From assembly GCF_040361275.1 (NCBI RefSeq), contig NZ_APNH01000001.1, positions 1,089,001 to 1,153,000 on the forward strand: 64,000 nucleotides of DNA. The letters run 5' to 3'. Position 1 is the stretch's first letter. Each line of letters begins with the position of its first letter. Under the pieces are notes generated by a model. That model was not told where the DNA came from, did no database searches, and worked only from the letters and a program-made list of their open reading frames with translations. The DNA comes from Salinisphaera sp. T31B1. Lineage in GTDB: Bacteria > Pseudomonadota > Gammaproteobacteria > Nevskiales > Salinisphaeraceae. Made by a program: the position numbers and the translations under genes. Positions 8,577 to 17,642 of the stretch are shown in pieces.

Positions 8577-9761
8577 ATGACCACAGACACGCGCAACCGA
8601 GCCGTATTCATCGGCGTGGCGCTGACCTTTGCCCTGAACATGATGGGCACGACCCTGCCCACACCGCTGTACCCGATCTATCAGCAGCAGATGGGTTTTT
8701 CCGAGCTGATCGTTACAGTCATCTTCGCGGCCTATGCCGTGGGCGTGATCGGAGCGCTGATCGTCACGGGCAGCTGGTCCGATCAGCTCGGCCGTCGGCC
8801 GATGCTGCTGGCCGGCCTGGCATTTTCGGCGGCCAGTGCCGCCGTCTTCCTGGTGGCCGATGGCCTGGGCATGTTGTTGCTCGGGCGTGTGCTGTCGGGT
8901 ATCTCCGCTGGAATCTTCACCGGTACTGCAACGGTCGCCGTAGTCGAACTCGCGCCGGCCGCCTGGGCCGGCGTGGCCACGTTAGTGGCCACGGCCGCCA
9001 ACATGGGCGGTCTGGGCATGGGGCCTCTGGTGGCCGGTGTGCTGTCGCAGTATCTGCCGGCGCCTCTGACGGTCTGCTATGCCCTCGACCTGGTGCTGGT
9101 GGCCTTGGTGGCCGTGGTCGTCTGGCGGGCGCCGGAGACGGCAGAGCTGCCGAGCCGGGCTCGGCTCGGCCTGCAACCGCTGAGCGTGCCGCCCGACGTG
9201 CGAGCGGCGTTCATACCGGCGGCCATCGCCGGATTTGCGGGCTTTGCCGTCCTGGGGCTGTTCACCGCGGTAGCGCCGGCCGTGATGGGCAAGATACTGC
9301 ATCTGTCGAATCATGCCTTGACCGGCCTGGTGGTCTTCCTGCTCTTCCTGGCGTCCACGCTCGGCCAGCTCGGCCAAGCGCGCCTGGCGGAACGGTTTCG
9401 GCTGCCGATCGGCTGCGTGGTTCTGATCCTGGGCATCCTGTGTGTGGCGCTGGCGATTGCCCAGATCTCGCTCGCGCTGCTGGTGATCGGCGCGCTGATC
9501 TCCGGTGTTGGCCAGGGCGTTGCCTTTCGGGCCGGGTTGGGCGCGATCGCAGCCGCCAGCCCACCCACACGACGAGCCGAGGTGGCCTCGACATTCTTCG
9601 TGGTCGCCTATGTGGCGATTTCGATCCCGGTGGTCGGCATCGGGCTGGTGGCCGGCTGGGCCGGGCTGGCGGCCGCCGGCATCGGTTTTTCTCTGGCCGT
9701 GGCGGTGCTGGCCGCTATCGCGCTGGTGAGCCTGGTGGTGTTACGCCGACGCCGGCGTTGA
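8577..9761 (+). CDS. Major facilitator superfamily exporter
   Basis: From the ATG at 8577 this encodes 394 residues with twelve predicted helices. The MFS loop 2-3 motif is visible as GSWSDQLGRRPMLL (about residues 63-76). The N-terminus carries the TPLYPIYQ segment common in drug:H+ antiporter-like carriers. It probably exports a small molecule, but the substrate is unknown. Its last 21 bp overlap the end of the convergent ABC exporter gene, an unusually tight tail-to-tail arrangement with no room for a terminator. Confidence 0.85.
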   Translation: MTTDTRNRAVFIGVALTFALNMMGTTLPTPLYPIYQQQMGFSELIVTVIFAAYAVGVIGALIVTGSWSDQLGRRPMLLAGLAFSAASAAVFLVADGLGMLLLGRVLSGISAGIFTGTATVAVVELAPAAWAGVATLVATAANMGGLGMGPLVAGVLSQYLPAPLTVCYALDLVLVALVAVVVWRAPETAELPSRARLGLQPLSVPPDVRAAFIPAAIAGFAGFAVLGLFTAVAPAVMGKILHLSNHALTGLVVFLLFLASTLGQLGQARLAERFRLPIGCVVLILGILCVALAIAQISLALLVIGALISGVGQGVAFRAGLGAIAAASPPTRRAEVASTFFVVAYVAISIPVVGIGLVAGWAGLAAAGIGFSLAVAVLAAIALVSLVVLRRRRR

Positions 9762-11555
9762 TGTCCGGTCGTCGCGGGTTTGTTGCTGTAGGCGCCACAT
9801 CGCGGCATAACGGCCGTTCGCGGCGAGCAGGCCGGCATGTCGACCACGTTCGACGACGCGGCCTCCGTTGAGGACCAGAATCTCATCGGCATCGACCACC
9901 GTGGACAGGCGATGGGCGATGACCAGGGTCGTGTGATCGGCCGCGAGTTCGGCCAGCGCGGTATTGATCGCCTGCTCGGCGTGGCTGTCCAGCGAAGACG
10001 TCGCCTCATCGAAGATCAGGATCGCGGGATTCTTGAGAATCGCCCGCGCGATGGCGATCCGTTGTTTCTCCCCGCCCGACAGCTTGAGCCCGCGTTCGCC
10101 GACCACGGTCGCCAGGCCCTCGGGCAGACGTCCGATCAGGCCGTCGAGATGAGCCAGACGCGCGGCACGGGCCACCGCTTCGTGGTCGGCGCCCGGCGCA
10201 CCGTAGGCGATGTTGTATTCGATGCTGTCGTTGAACAGCACGGTATCCTGGGGCACTACCCCGATGGCATTCCGCAGACTGTCGAGCGTCAGTTCGCGAA
10301 TATCGACATCGTCGATCCGGATATGGCCGGCGTTGACGTCATAGAAACGGAACAGCAGACGAGCCAGGGTCGACTTGCCCGCGCCGGAGGCGCCGACCAC
10401 GGCCACTTTCTTGCCCGGCGAGATCACGAAACTCACCTGTTCGAGTATCTGCCGGTCTGCGTGGTAACCGAAGTCGACCCGGTCGAACTCGATCCGCGGA
10501 CGCCGCCCGGCCAGTGGGCGGGCCCCCGGTTCGTCGGCAATGGCGGCCTCGATATCGAGCAGGGCAAACATGCGGGCCGTGTCGGCCATGGACTTCTTGA
10601 GTTCGCGATAGACGAAGCCGAGGAAGTTCAACGGCACGAAAAGCTGGATCATGTAGGCATTGACGAGCACGAGGTCGCCCAGCGTCATGGCACCGGCAAC
10701 GACCCGCTGGCTGGCCAGCGTCATCATGGCCGTGATCGCCACTGCGATCACGACCGCCTGGATCGTATTCAGCAGGCCCAACGAGCGGCGAGACCGGCGT
10801 AGCGCCGCCTCCCACGCACTCAGCTCACGGTCGTAGCGGCGGGCTTCATAGTGTTCGTTGCCGAAGTACTTGACCGTTTCGTAGTTGATCAGGCTATCGA
10901 CCGCGCGGGTGTTGGCGGAGGCGTCGAGCCGATTGGACTCGCGTACGTGCTGTGTGCGCCATTCGGTGAGCAGGGCAGTCGCCGTTACATAGATCACGAC
11001 GCTGACCAGCACGATCACGGCAAACCAGGCGCTGTAATAGATCATCAGAATGCCGGCGACCAGCGCGATCTCCAGAAACGTCGGCACGATATTGAACAGC
11101 ATGAATCGCAGCATGAAGCTGATACCACCAATGCCGCGTTCGATATCCCGCGACAGCCCGCCGGTACGGCGCGACAGGTGGAAATCCAGATCCAGTGCGT
11201 GCAGATGCTCGAACACGTTAAGCGCGATCTGGCGCATGGCGCGTTCGTTCACGCGCCCGAACACCAGATCCCGCAGCTGGCCGAACAGGACCGAGGCGAG
11301 CCGCAGCGCGCCGTAGGCCAGCAACAGGGCGACCGGCAGATAGACATGCGCATTCTCGCCGGCGTCGAGCGTATCGACGATATGCTTGAGTACGACCGGC
11401 AAGGCAACCGTCGCGCCCTTGGCGCCGATGAGCAGAGCCAGGGCGATGCCCACGCGCAAGCGATGCTGCCACAGATAAGGCCAGAGCTGGGCGAGCCGGT
11501 GCCACTCGCGCCGGGCCGAGTCCGATGGATGGTCGCGATGGGCGGCGCGGCTCAC
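9741..11555 (-). CDS. ABC exporter of the Atm1/HMT1 type (fused membrane and ATPase domains)
   Basis: The 604 residues form a half-transporter. Six predicted helices (about 30-320, with LPVVLKHIVDTLD near the first) precede an ABC domain with Walker A GASGAGKST, a GVVPQDTVLFNDSIEYNIAYG Q-loop region, signature LSGGEKQR, Walker B ILIFDEATSSLDS and IAHRLST. The NIAYG sequence and the TM1 region are typical of Atm1, HMT1 and Novosphingobium NaAtm1-type exporters. Those homodimerise in the inner membrane and export glutathione conjugates or metal-thiol complexes. No metal-resistance genes are adjacent, so the substrate is inferred from family only. Confidence 0.85.
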   Translation of the reverse strand: MSRAAHRDHPSDSARREWHRLAQLWPYLWQHRLRVGIALALLIGAKGATVALPVVLKHIVDTLDAGENAHVYLPVALLLAYGALRLASVLFGQLRDLVFGRVNERAMRQIALNVFEHLHALDLDFHLSRRTGGLSRDIERGIGGISFMLRFMLFNIVPTFLEIALVAGILMIYYSAWFAVIVLVSVVIYVTATALLTEWRTQHVRESNRLDASANTRAVDSLINYETVKYFGNEHYEARRYDRELSAWEAALRRSRRSLGLLNTIQAVVIAVAITAMMTLASQRVVAGAMTLGDLVLVNAYMIQLFVPLNFLGFVYRELKKSMADTARMFALLDIEAAIADEPGARPLAGRRPRIEFDRVDFGYHADRQILEQVSFVISPGKKVAVVGASGAGKSTLARLLFRFYDVNAGHIRIDDVDIRELTLDSLRNAIGVVPQDTVLFNDSIEYNIAYGAPGADHEAVARAARLAHLDGLIGRLPEGLATVVGERGLKLSGGEKQRIAIARAILKNPAILIFDEATSSLDSHAEQAINTALAELAADHTTLVIAHRLSTVVDADEILVLNGGRVVERGRHAGLLAANGRYAAMWRLQQQTRDDRTSTPASA

Positions 11556-11613
11556 GCCGCGGCTCGTTTCGGGCGTTCGCGCTGCTGGCCGTGGTCAGGA
11601 CGTCTCGCGGCCA

Positions 11614-12162
11614 TCAGCCGTCGCTGCGTTCGTCCAGCGGCTGTTGCGGGACACGACGCAGCTTGCTGGTGTCGTAGCCGAGGTCGCCGACGCGTTGTAC
11701 CAGCGTCTCGTAGGTGGTCTCGTCGATCTGCGGTGTACGGGCCATGATCCAGACATAGTCGCGCTTGTCGCGGGCCACGATCGTGGTCTGGTAGTCATCG
11801 TCCACATACGAGATGACGTATTGCATGCGCAATACCCAGTAGAAGCGCATCGCCCAGACCGAATTCCCGGTGTCGTCGATCACCGTTCCGACGGGCTTCA
11901 TTGTCTTCTGCTCGCCGTCGAAACCGCCTTCGCGGTAGGTGAAGGTGGTTTCGATCCGACCCGGCTCGGTCTGCCGGTAACGCTCGATGGAGTTGTATGA
12001 GTTCTTGGTCGGGCCCGGCGGAATATGGGCAATGACATACCATTTACCCATGTAGCGATCGATATCGACCTGTTCTTCCCGCGGGAAATCCTGCGGCGGC
12101 ATCACGCTGCAGGCGGTGAGAAGACAGGCCAGCGTGGCCATCAGCAATGAAGTTAAGCGCAT
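11614..12162 (-). CDS. blc: Outer-membrane lipocalin lipoprotein Blc
   Basis: The 182-residue precursor has a lipoprotein signal with lipobox LLTAC (Cys at residue 18). The lipocalin motif GKWYVIAHIPP (about residues 39-49) and the later strand VWIMARTPQID match bacterial Blc. Blc-type lipocalins bind lysophospholipids or fatty acids at the outer membrane and are often stress induced. It is transcribed on the same strand as, and about 58 bp upstream of, the ABC exporter, so the two may be co-expressed. Confidence 0.9.
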   Translation of the reverse strand: MRLTSLLMATLACLLTACSVMPPQDFPREEQVDIDRYMGKWYVIAHIPPGPTKNSYNSIERYRQTEPGRIETTFTYREGGFDGEQKTMKPVGTVIDDTGNSVWAMRFYWVLRMQYVISYVDDDYQTTIVARDKRDYVWIMARTPQIDETTYETLVQRVGDLGYDTSKLRRVPQQPLDERSDG

Positions 12163-12225
12163 GGGATGGGTGCGTTAGACAAGCGATGATTGCAGTCTAC
12201 GCCGAGCCGGGGTCCCCGGATTCGG

Positions 12226-14643
12226 CTAGGCCGAGGATCGGCCGGCGATCGTGTGCTGCTCACGGTCTGCCAGCAGGCCGGTGATCTGTTCGAACGGTAC
12301 CGGCCGGGCCACGTGATAGCCCTGGACATAATCCACGCCGATGCGACGCAGGGCCTCGAGCAGGGCCGCGGACTCGACGTGTTCGGCGACCGTGGACAGC
12401 CCCATCGCCTGTCCGACCCGGTTGATGGCTTCCACGATCGCGCATTCCACCGGCTCGTCGATGATGTTGCGTACCAGCTTGCCGTCGATCTTGATGAAAT
12501 CGGACGGCAAATGCTTGAGATAGGAGAACGAGCTCAGCCCGCTGCCGAAATCGTCCAGCGAGAAGCGACAGCCCAGTGCACGCAGCGTACGCATGAGCTC
12601 GCCGGCGCGCTGGGTGTTGGTCACCGCGGTCGTCTCGGTGATTTCGAACACCAGCACGCGCGGGTCGATCGCGTGCGAGGTGATCAACTCGCGGGCATAG
12701 TCGACGAAATGCTCGTCGGTAATCGATTGCCCGGAGATGTTGATGCTGTAGTGCTCGATCTCGGCGTGTTCGCTACGGGCGTCGGCGATCAGGCGCAGCG
12801 CGTGGCGCAGTACCCAGCGATCGATTCGTGAGGCTGCGTTGTAGCGTTCGGCGGTGAGCAGAAAATTCTGTGGGGCGACGATTTCGCCGTTGTCGCGGCG
12901 CATACGCAGCAGCAGTTCGACGCCGATACGCTCGTGTCGGCCTTTCGGATCGGCCGGCTCGATGATCTGGGCGAACAGCACGAACAGATCGTTGTCCAGC
13001 GCTTCGCTGATGAGCTGCATGCGCTGCATGTCGCCGTGGCGGGTACGGGTTTCGTCACTGTCGCCGCGATAGACATGTACCTGATTGCGGCCGGTCTCCT
13101 TGGCCAGATAGCAGGCAGTATCGGCACGCCGCAGCAGCTCGCTGGCGCTGACTGCGCTGCCGTCGATCGCGGCCACGCCGATACTCGCACTCAGGCGGAA
13201 CAGCTTGTCCTCCCAGCGAAAGCGGAACTGGTCGATCTCGGCGCGCAGCACTTCGGCCTTGGCCTTTGCATCGGCCAGAGACAGATTGCGCATCACCACG
13301 CCGAATTCGTCGCCGCCCAGTCGGGCCATGGTGTCGGCCGCGCGGAGTTTGCTGGCGAGCTGTGCGGTGAGCTGACGCAGCATCTCGTCGCCGGCGTTGT
13401 GTCCGCAGCTGTCGTTGACCAGCTTGAACTGGTCGAGATCGAGATAACACAGCGCATGCTCAATACTGCGAGTGCTCGAATCCTCGAGAAAACCGACCAG
13501 CAGTTTTTCGAAGGCGCGCCGATTGGGCAGCCCGGTGAGCATGTCGTGGTTGGCCTGGTAGTGCATCTCCCGCGAGATCTGCTGCAGTCGGCTGATATCG
13601 TGGAGCACGATCACGGCGCCGATTACGGCTTCCTGTGCGTCACGAATGGGCGCGATCGTCAGCTTGACCGCATCACCGCTGTCACGAAGCGTGCGGCTGT
13701 CGGCCCCGGGCGACTCGTTCCACTGGCGGGTTTCGCCGCCGGCCAGACAGTCGCGCAGCATCGTATGCGCCGAGATCCGGCTGGCCACATCGGCGAACTG
13801 GCACACCGCATCGAACGCTTGGCCGACGGCTTCGGCCGATGTGATCCCGAGCATCTGCTCGGCACGAGGATTCAAATAGTCGACTTCGCCCATTGCGTCG
13901 GTCGTGATCACGCCATCGCCGATCGAAGACAGCGTGACCTGCGCACGTTCCTTGGCCTGATTGAGCGCCTGCTGTGTCTCGATCAGGCGGGTCCCGTCGC
14001 GGCACACGGCTTCGCTGCCGATTGGCTGGCCATTGCTGTCGTCGATCCGGCGCGAGGAGATGAGCAGCCAGGCGATGCTGCCATCCTGGCGATAGCAGCG
14101 GGTGGGGTGGCGCGACAACTGCGGACTGAGCGTGAGCAGCTCGTAGTCGGCTTCGGGGTTGGCCAGGACCTCGCGCAGCGATCGGCCCTCAAGCGCGGCC
14201 GCGGTATAGCCGAGCATTTCGGTGACGGTATCGGTGACCCAGGTGATCCGCCCGTCGCGATCGGTATGGTAGAGCACGTCCGAGACACTGCGCAGCAGCC
14301 GTTGTACCCGCTGATGGCGTACCAACAGCTTTTCGCGGTAGCGATGAATCTGGTCGACGACGTCTTCGACCGCCGCGGCCACCTCGGCATCACCGCGGGC
14401 ATGGGTGGACAGTGCCGGTGGTGGTCGTTCGCCCGCCACATCGATCTGGCGAAGCCAGTTCACCACACGGCTGACCTCCGGCCCGGCCCTGGCCGGGTCT
14501 CGCAGACACAGCGCTAGCGACAGCCCTGCAATGATCACCGCGCTGAGCCCGAGCAGGGCCCCCGGGACCATGTGGGCATCGTCGGTGACCCACCAGGCGA
14601 GTACGAGCATGCACAACGCCAGCCCCAGAATCAGGGCGTGCAT
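12226..14643 (-). CDS. Membrane-anchored PAS-PAS-GGDEF-EAL cyclic-di-GMP enzyme
   Basis: I start at ATG 14643 (805 residues); GTG 14679 is an alternative and neither has a clear ribosome site. Two short hydrophobic helices near the N-terminus are followed by PAS domains (around residues 115-230 and 240-360). The GGDEF domain has an intact RLGGDEF and an upstream RAAD inhibitory site. The phosphodiesterase domain carries VELLLRM in place of the canonical EAL triad, keeping the Glu, and DDFGSGLSSF. Both activities look possible. It is divergent from the quorum-sensing kinase gene with 287 bp between the starts, suggesting a shared control region. Confidence 0.9.
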   Translation of the reverse strand: MHALILGLALCMLVLAWWVTDDAHMVPGALLGLSAVIIAGLSLALCLRDPARAGPEVSRVVNWLRQIDVAGERPPPALSTHARGDAEVAAAVEDVVDQIHRYREKLLVRHQRVQRLLRSVSDVLYHTDRDGRITWVTDTVTEMLGYTAAALEGRSLREVLANPEADYELLTLSPQLSRHPTRCYRQDGSIAWLLISSRRIDDSNGQPIGSEAVCRDGTRLIETQQALNQAKERAQVTLSSIGDGVITTDAMGEVDYLNPRAEQMLGITSAEAVGQAFDAVCQFADVASRISAHTMLRDCLAGGETRQWNESPGADSRTLRDSGDAVKLTIAPIRDAQEAVIGAVIVLHDISRLQQISREMHYQANHDMLTGLPNRRAFEKLLVGFLEDSSTRSIEHALCYLDLDQFKLVNDSCGHNAGDEMLRQLTAQLASKLRAADTMARLGGDEFGVVMRNLSLADAKAKAEVLRAEIDQFRFRWEDKLFRLSASIGVAAIDGSAVSASELLRRADTACYLAKETGRNQVHVYRGDSDETRTRHGDMQRMQLISEALDNDLFVLFAQIIEPADPKGRHERIGVELLLRMRRDNGEIVAPQNFLLTAERYNAASRIDRWVLRHALRLIADARSEHAEIEHYSINISGQSITDEHFVDYARELITSHAIDPRVLVFEITETTAVTNTQRAGELMRTLRALGCRFSLDDFGSGLSSFSYLKHLPSDFIKIDGKLVRNIIDEPVECAIVEAINRVGQAMGLSTVAEHVESAALLEALRRIGVDYVQGYHVARPVPFEQITGLLADREQHTIAGRSSA

Positions 14644-14930
14644 CGCCAGTTCACTTGAAGGCCGACGAATGCCGCTCACGACGGAGCCACGATCGGTTCG
14701 ACGACCGTTTCGTGGGTCAAAGACAGGCTGTGGCCTTGGCGTCGCATGGTCCCCGGATGCCGATAAGGCGAATGGCGCCCTACGAGTATACCGATCAGCA
14801 GCAATATGAGCGTGCCGGCGGCGCGATCGCACGCGGGTACCGGTGAACGGGATGACTGGCAGGTAGTATGCATGGCCAGATGTTCCATACTGAGACCATT
14901 GCACATGCCTGATCCGGAGCGAAAGTTTCG

Positions 14931-16301
14931 ATGAACTGGCCACGACTGACCGGCCGGCTCGGCTTTGGTCTGAAGGCCAGACTGCGCTGGCTTCGAGTGC
15001 GCGTGATCGCGGCCATGGAACAGAGCGCGGCCTATTCGCGCCCGAACATGCAACTTTTCGCGCTGGTAGCGGTGATCGCGCATCCGGTCTACTACCTCTG
15101 TTGGACCGAACTCAGCCCGCAGCCATTCGAAAGCGTCTGGCTGCGGGCATTCAGTATCGTGATCGCGCTGCCGATGCTGTTCGAGCCGTATGTATCCAAC
15201 GCCGGGCTATGGCGCGGACGCATCACGCTGTACTGGTTCCTGATCGTTGTCTATCAGCTGCCGTTCTTCTTCGTGTTCATGTCGTTGATGAACGGTTTCA
15301 GCACCGTCTGGGCGTTATCGACCATGGCCGCCTGTCTGTTCACCGTCCTGCTGGTTTTCGACTGGCTGATGGTCTTCGGCGTCGCTATTGCCGGCGCGGC
15401 TGCGGCGGCCGGCTGTTTCTGGGCGATCGGGGGATCGTTCGCTGACCAGGCCGACGAACTGATCGCATTGGCACCGATCTATCTGTTCGCCCTGATCGGC
15501 GGCAGCATCTTCAACTACAAGGCCGAAATCGTGGCTCGGGAAAAACTCGGCGCGATCACGTCGGCGGTCGGAACCATCGCCCACGAACTGCGAACGCCGC
15601 TGCTGAGTATCCGCAGCGGGGCGCGCGGTCTGCAGACCTATCTGCCGGCGCTGTTCGAAGGCTACGAACTGGCACGCGACAAGGGGCTCCCCGTGCCGCC
15701 GGTGCGTACTGCGCATCTGCGCCAGATGCACAGCGTACTCGAGCGCATCAACGGCGAGACCGAATACACCAACGTCATACTGGACATGCTGCTGATCAAT
15801 GCCAGCCGGACGACCATCGATACGAGCACGTTCGACGTGGTGCGTATCGGCGCGTGTGTCGAAGGCGCGCTCGCACGGTATCCGTTTCATTCGGATAGAG
15901 AGCGTACCCTTGTCTCTTGGGAGAAGGGCACAGATTTCGCTTTCCATGGATCCCAGCTGCTGATGATCCATCTGCTGTTCAACCTGCTGAAGAACGCATT
16001 GTACTTCCTTGCCCAGGCCGACCGCGGTGATATCCGGATCTGGACCGAACGCAGCCCGGCCGGCGCGCATCGTCTGCATTTTCGCGATACCGGGCCCGGC
16101 ATCGATCCGGATGTGTTGCCCCGTATCTTCGAACGGTTCTATTCGGCCATGCCGCGCGGGCAGGGTACCGGTATCGGGCTGGCCTTTGCGCGACTGGTAA
16201 TGGAGAGCTTTGGCGGCGATATTCGCTGTCATTCGGCGTTGGGACGCTACACTGAGTTCGTATTGAGCTTTCCGGCCCTGGAGAATCATGAGCACGGCTG
16301 A
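14931..16301 (+). CDS. lqsS: LqsS/CqsS-like quorum-sensing sensor histidine kinase
   Basis: This encodes 456 residues. About six membrane helices (residues 40-195) form the sensor, with no large periplasmic domain, as in CqsS and LqsS. A dimerisation/phosphoacceptor helix has the H-box AHELRTPLLSIRSG (His near 218). The ATPase has LLFNLLKNAL (N box), DTGPGID (G1) and GTGIGLAFARLVMESFGG (G2). Unlike Vibrio CqsS it has no receiver domain; that function is in the next gene, which overlaps it by 14 bp. Together with the downstream CqsA/LqsA homologue this argues for detection of an alpha-hydroxyketone. The symbol is by homology; the orthologue is not proven. Confidence 0.8.
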   Translation: MNWPRLTGRLGFGLKARLRWLRVRVIAAMEQSAAYSRPNMQLFALVAVIAHPVYYLCWTELSPQPFESVWLRAFSIVIALPMLFEPYVSNAGLWRGRITLYWFLIVVYQLPFFFVFMSLMNGFSTVWALSTMAACLFTVLLVFDWLMVFGVAIAGAAAAAGCFWAIGGSFADQADELIALAPIYLFALIGGSIFNYKAEIVAREKLGAITSAVGTIAHELRTPLLSIRSGARGLQTYLPALFEGYELARDKGLPVPPVRTAHLRQMHSVLERINGETEYTNVILDMLLINASRTTIDTSTFDVVRIGACVEGALARYPFHSDRERTLVSWEKGTDFAFHGSQLLMIHLLFNLLKNALYFLAQADRGDIRIWTERSPAGAHRLHFRDTGPGIDPDVLPRIFERFYSAMPRGQGTGIGLAFARLVMESFGGDIRCHSALGRYTEFVLSFPALENHEHG

Positions 16302-17307
16302 ACTGGCCCCGTATTTCCACCCCACCCAGATCGTGCTGGTGGATGACGATATCGACTTCCTGGGCAATCTCAGCCTGCAGTTGGAGGCCGATCTGCCCTA
16401 TCTGCTGTTCGACTCGACCACCAAGGCCCTGGGCTATATCAACGATCGGCAAATCGACGGCCGCTCGCGAGAGCGATTCTTTCGCGTCTGCGAAGGCGAG
16501 GGCGGCCAACGGGTGAGTCTGGATACCGATGCGATCGCTCGGGAAATGCATTACTCGAATCGCTTTTCCCAGATCTCGGTGGCCATGGTCGATTATGCGA
16601 TGCCGCAGATGAACGGGCTGGATTTCTGTCGTCGGATACAGAACCCGCATATCAAGAAAATCCTGTTCACCGGCGTCGCCAGCGAAAAAGCGGCGATCGA
16701 CGCATTCAACGATGGGGTGATCGACCGCTACATACGCAAGAGCGAGCATCTGGTCTACGACCATCTCAACAGCACTATTCGCGAGCTGCAGCAGGCCCAC
16801 ATCCGCGAGACGTTTTCTCATGCCAGCGACGTGTTCCATGTAGCCGCACCGTCGTGGCTCGAGGACCGGCACGTGATCGCGCTCATGGAAAACCTGCGCC
16901 GTCGCTATCACATCGTCGAATATTATCTGGTGAGCGATCCGGCCGGCTTCATGCTCGTCGATGGCGAGGGCAACCTCTACCGGCTGATGCTGATCACGCC
17001 CGAAGAGCGCGACGCCCAGATCGCGCTGATGCGTCGCGCCGGTGCGCCCCGCGACTGCCTGAAAGCGCTGGAGCGCGGCGAAGTCCTCATCGCGCCGTCG
17101 GTTGCGCAGCTGGTAGCTGCTGGCGAAAGTGACATTTTACGTCATTGGTCGCGTTATTCGCGGCCGTCGACCGCCTTGAACAGTCATCGCTACGCTTTCT
17201 GGGCCCTGTTCGATCAGCGCGATATGCCCGGTGCGCCGAGCCCGCCGGATGCGACTTTCTCCCGATATCTGGATTGGCTGGATACGGTCGGGTACTCGTT
17301 GATGTAA
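16288..17307 (+). CDS. lqsR: LqsR-like response regulator
   Basis: The product is 339 residues. The N-terminal half is a receiver domain with the acidic cluster VLVDDDID (residues 17-24), a phosphoacceptor Asp in AMVDYAMPQMNGLDF (about 102), and the switch Thr/Lys region ILFTGV and YIRKSEH. A charged insertion of roughly 40 residues (about 52-95) separates the acidic cluster from the Asp; this unusual spacing is what I recall for Legionella LqsR. The C-terminal half has no recognisable DNA-binding or enzymatic domain. It overlaps lqsS and precedes the autoinducer synthase gene, so it is the likely phosphorelay output. Confidence 0.75.
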   Translation: MSTAELAPYFHPTQIVLVDDDIDFLGNLSLQLEADLPYLLFDSTTKALGYINDRQIDGRSRERFFRVCEGEGGQRVSLDTDAIAREMHYSNRFSQISVAMVDYAMPQMNGLDFCRRIQNPHIKKILFTGVASEKAAIDAFNDGVIDRYIRKSEHLVYDHLNSTIRELQQAHIRETFSHASDVFHVAAPSWLEDRHVIALMENLRRRYHIVEYYLVSDPAGFMLVDGEGNLYRLMLITPEERDAQIALMRRAGAPRDCLKALERGEVLIAPSVAQLVAAGESDILRHWSRYSRPSTALNSHRYAFWALFDQRDMPGAPSPPDATFSRYLDWLDTVGYSLM

Positions 17308-17562
17308 TCCCCGCCGTCGGCCCACTGTTGCGGTCCATTTGCCAGCTGCTCGGCGGCGCCGGCATTAAGCCTCTGTTTCCATAAAAATTTTATTCCATCC
17401 GTCTGTGCTGGTCGGAGGAAAGCGCGCGCGAGATCGAAGTTGGCCTGCCCCGGACATGCGCCCGTAATCGCCTCCAGAAGTCGATAGGATTGCGCGCGCA
17501 ACACGCTGAGCGCCAAACGTAATTTGTATATCAGCGCCAGATGCGGTAAGTAAATATAGTAA

Positions 17563-17615
17563 TTATCAGCTTAAGTGACAAAAATTGTCAGTTTCGCTGA
17601 TAAATCGTATTTATC
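17563..17615 (+). promoter_or_regulatory. Nested and overlapping inverted repeats upstream of the autoinducer synthase gene
   Basis: TTATCAGC (17563-17570) and GCTGATAA (17596-17603) flank TGACAA-AAA-TTGTCA (17576-17590), and both pairs share the same centre, 17583. A third repeat, GATAAAT-CGT-ATTTATC (17599-17615), reuses the right outer arm. TTGTCA (17585-17590) can also be read as a -35 box with TATTTA 17 bp later, followed by the ribosome site at 17631. The region is markedly AT-rich compared with its neighbours. It looks like an operator overlapping the promoter, or a switchable RNA leader; which one is not known. Confidence 0.6.
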
Positions 17616-17642
17616 TATATGCTGCAAATTGGAGCGGTTCTC

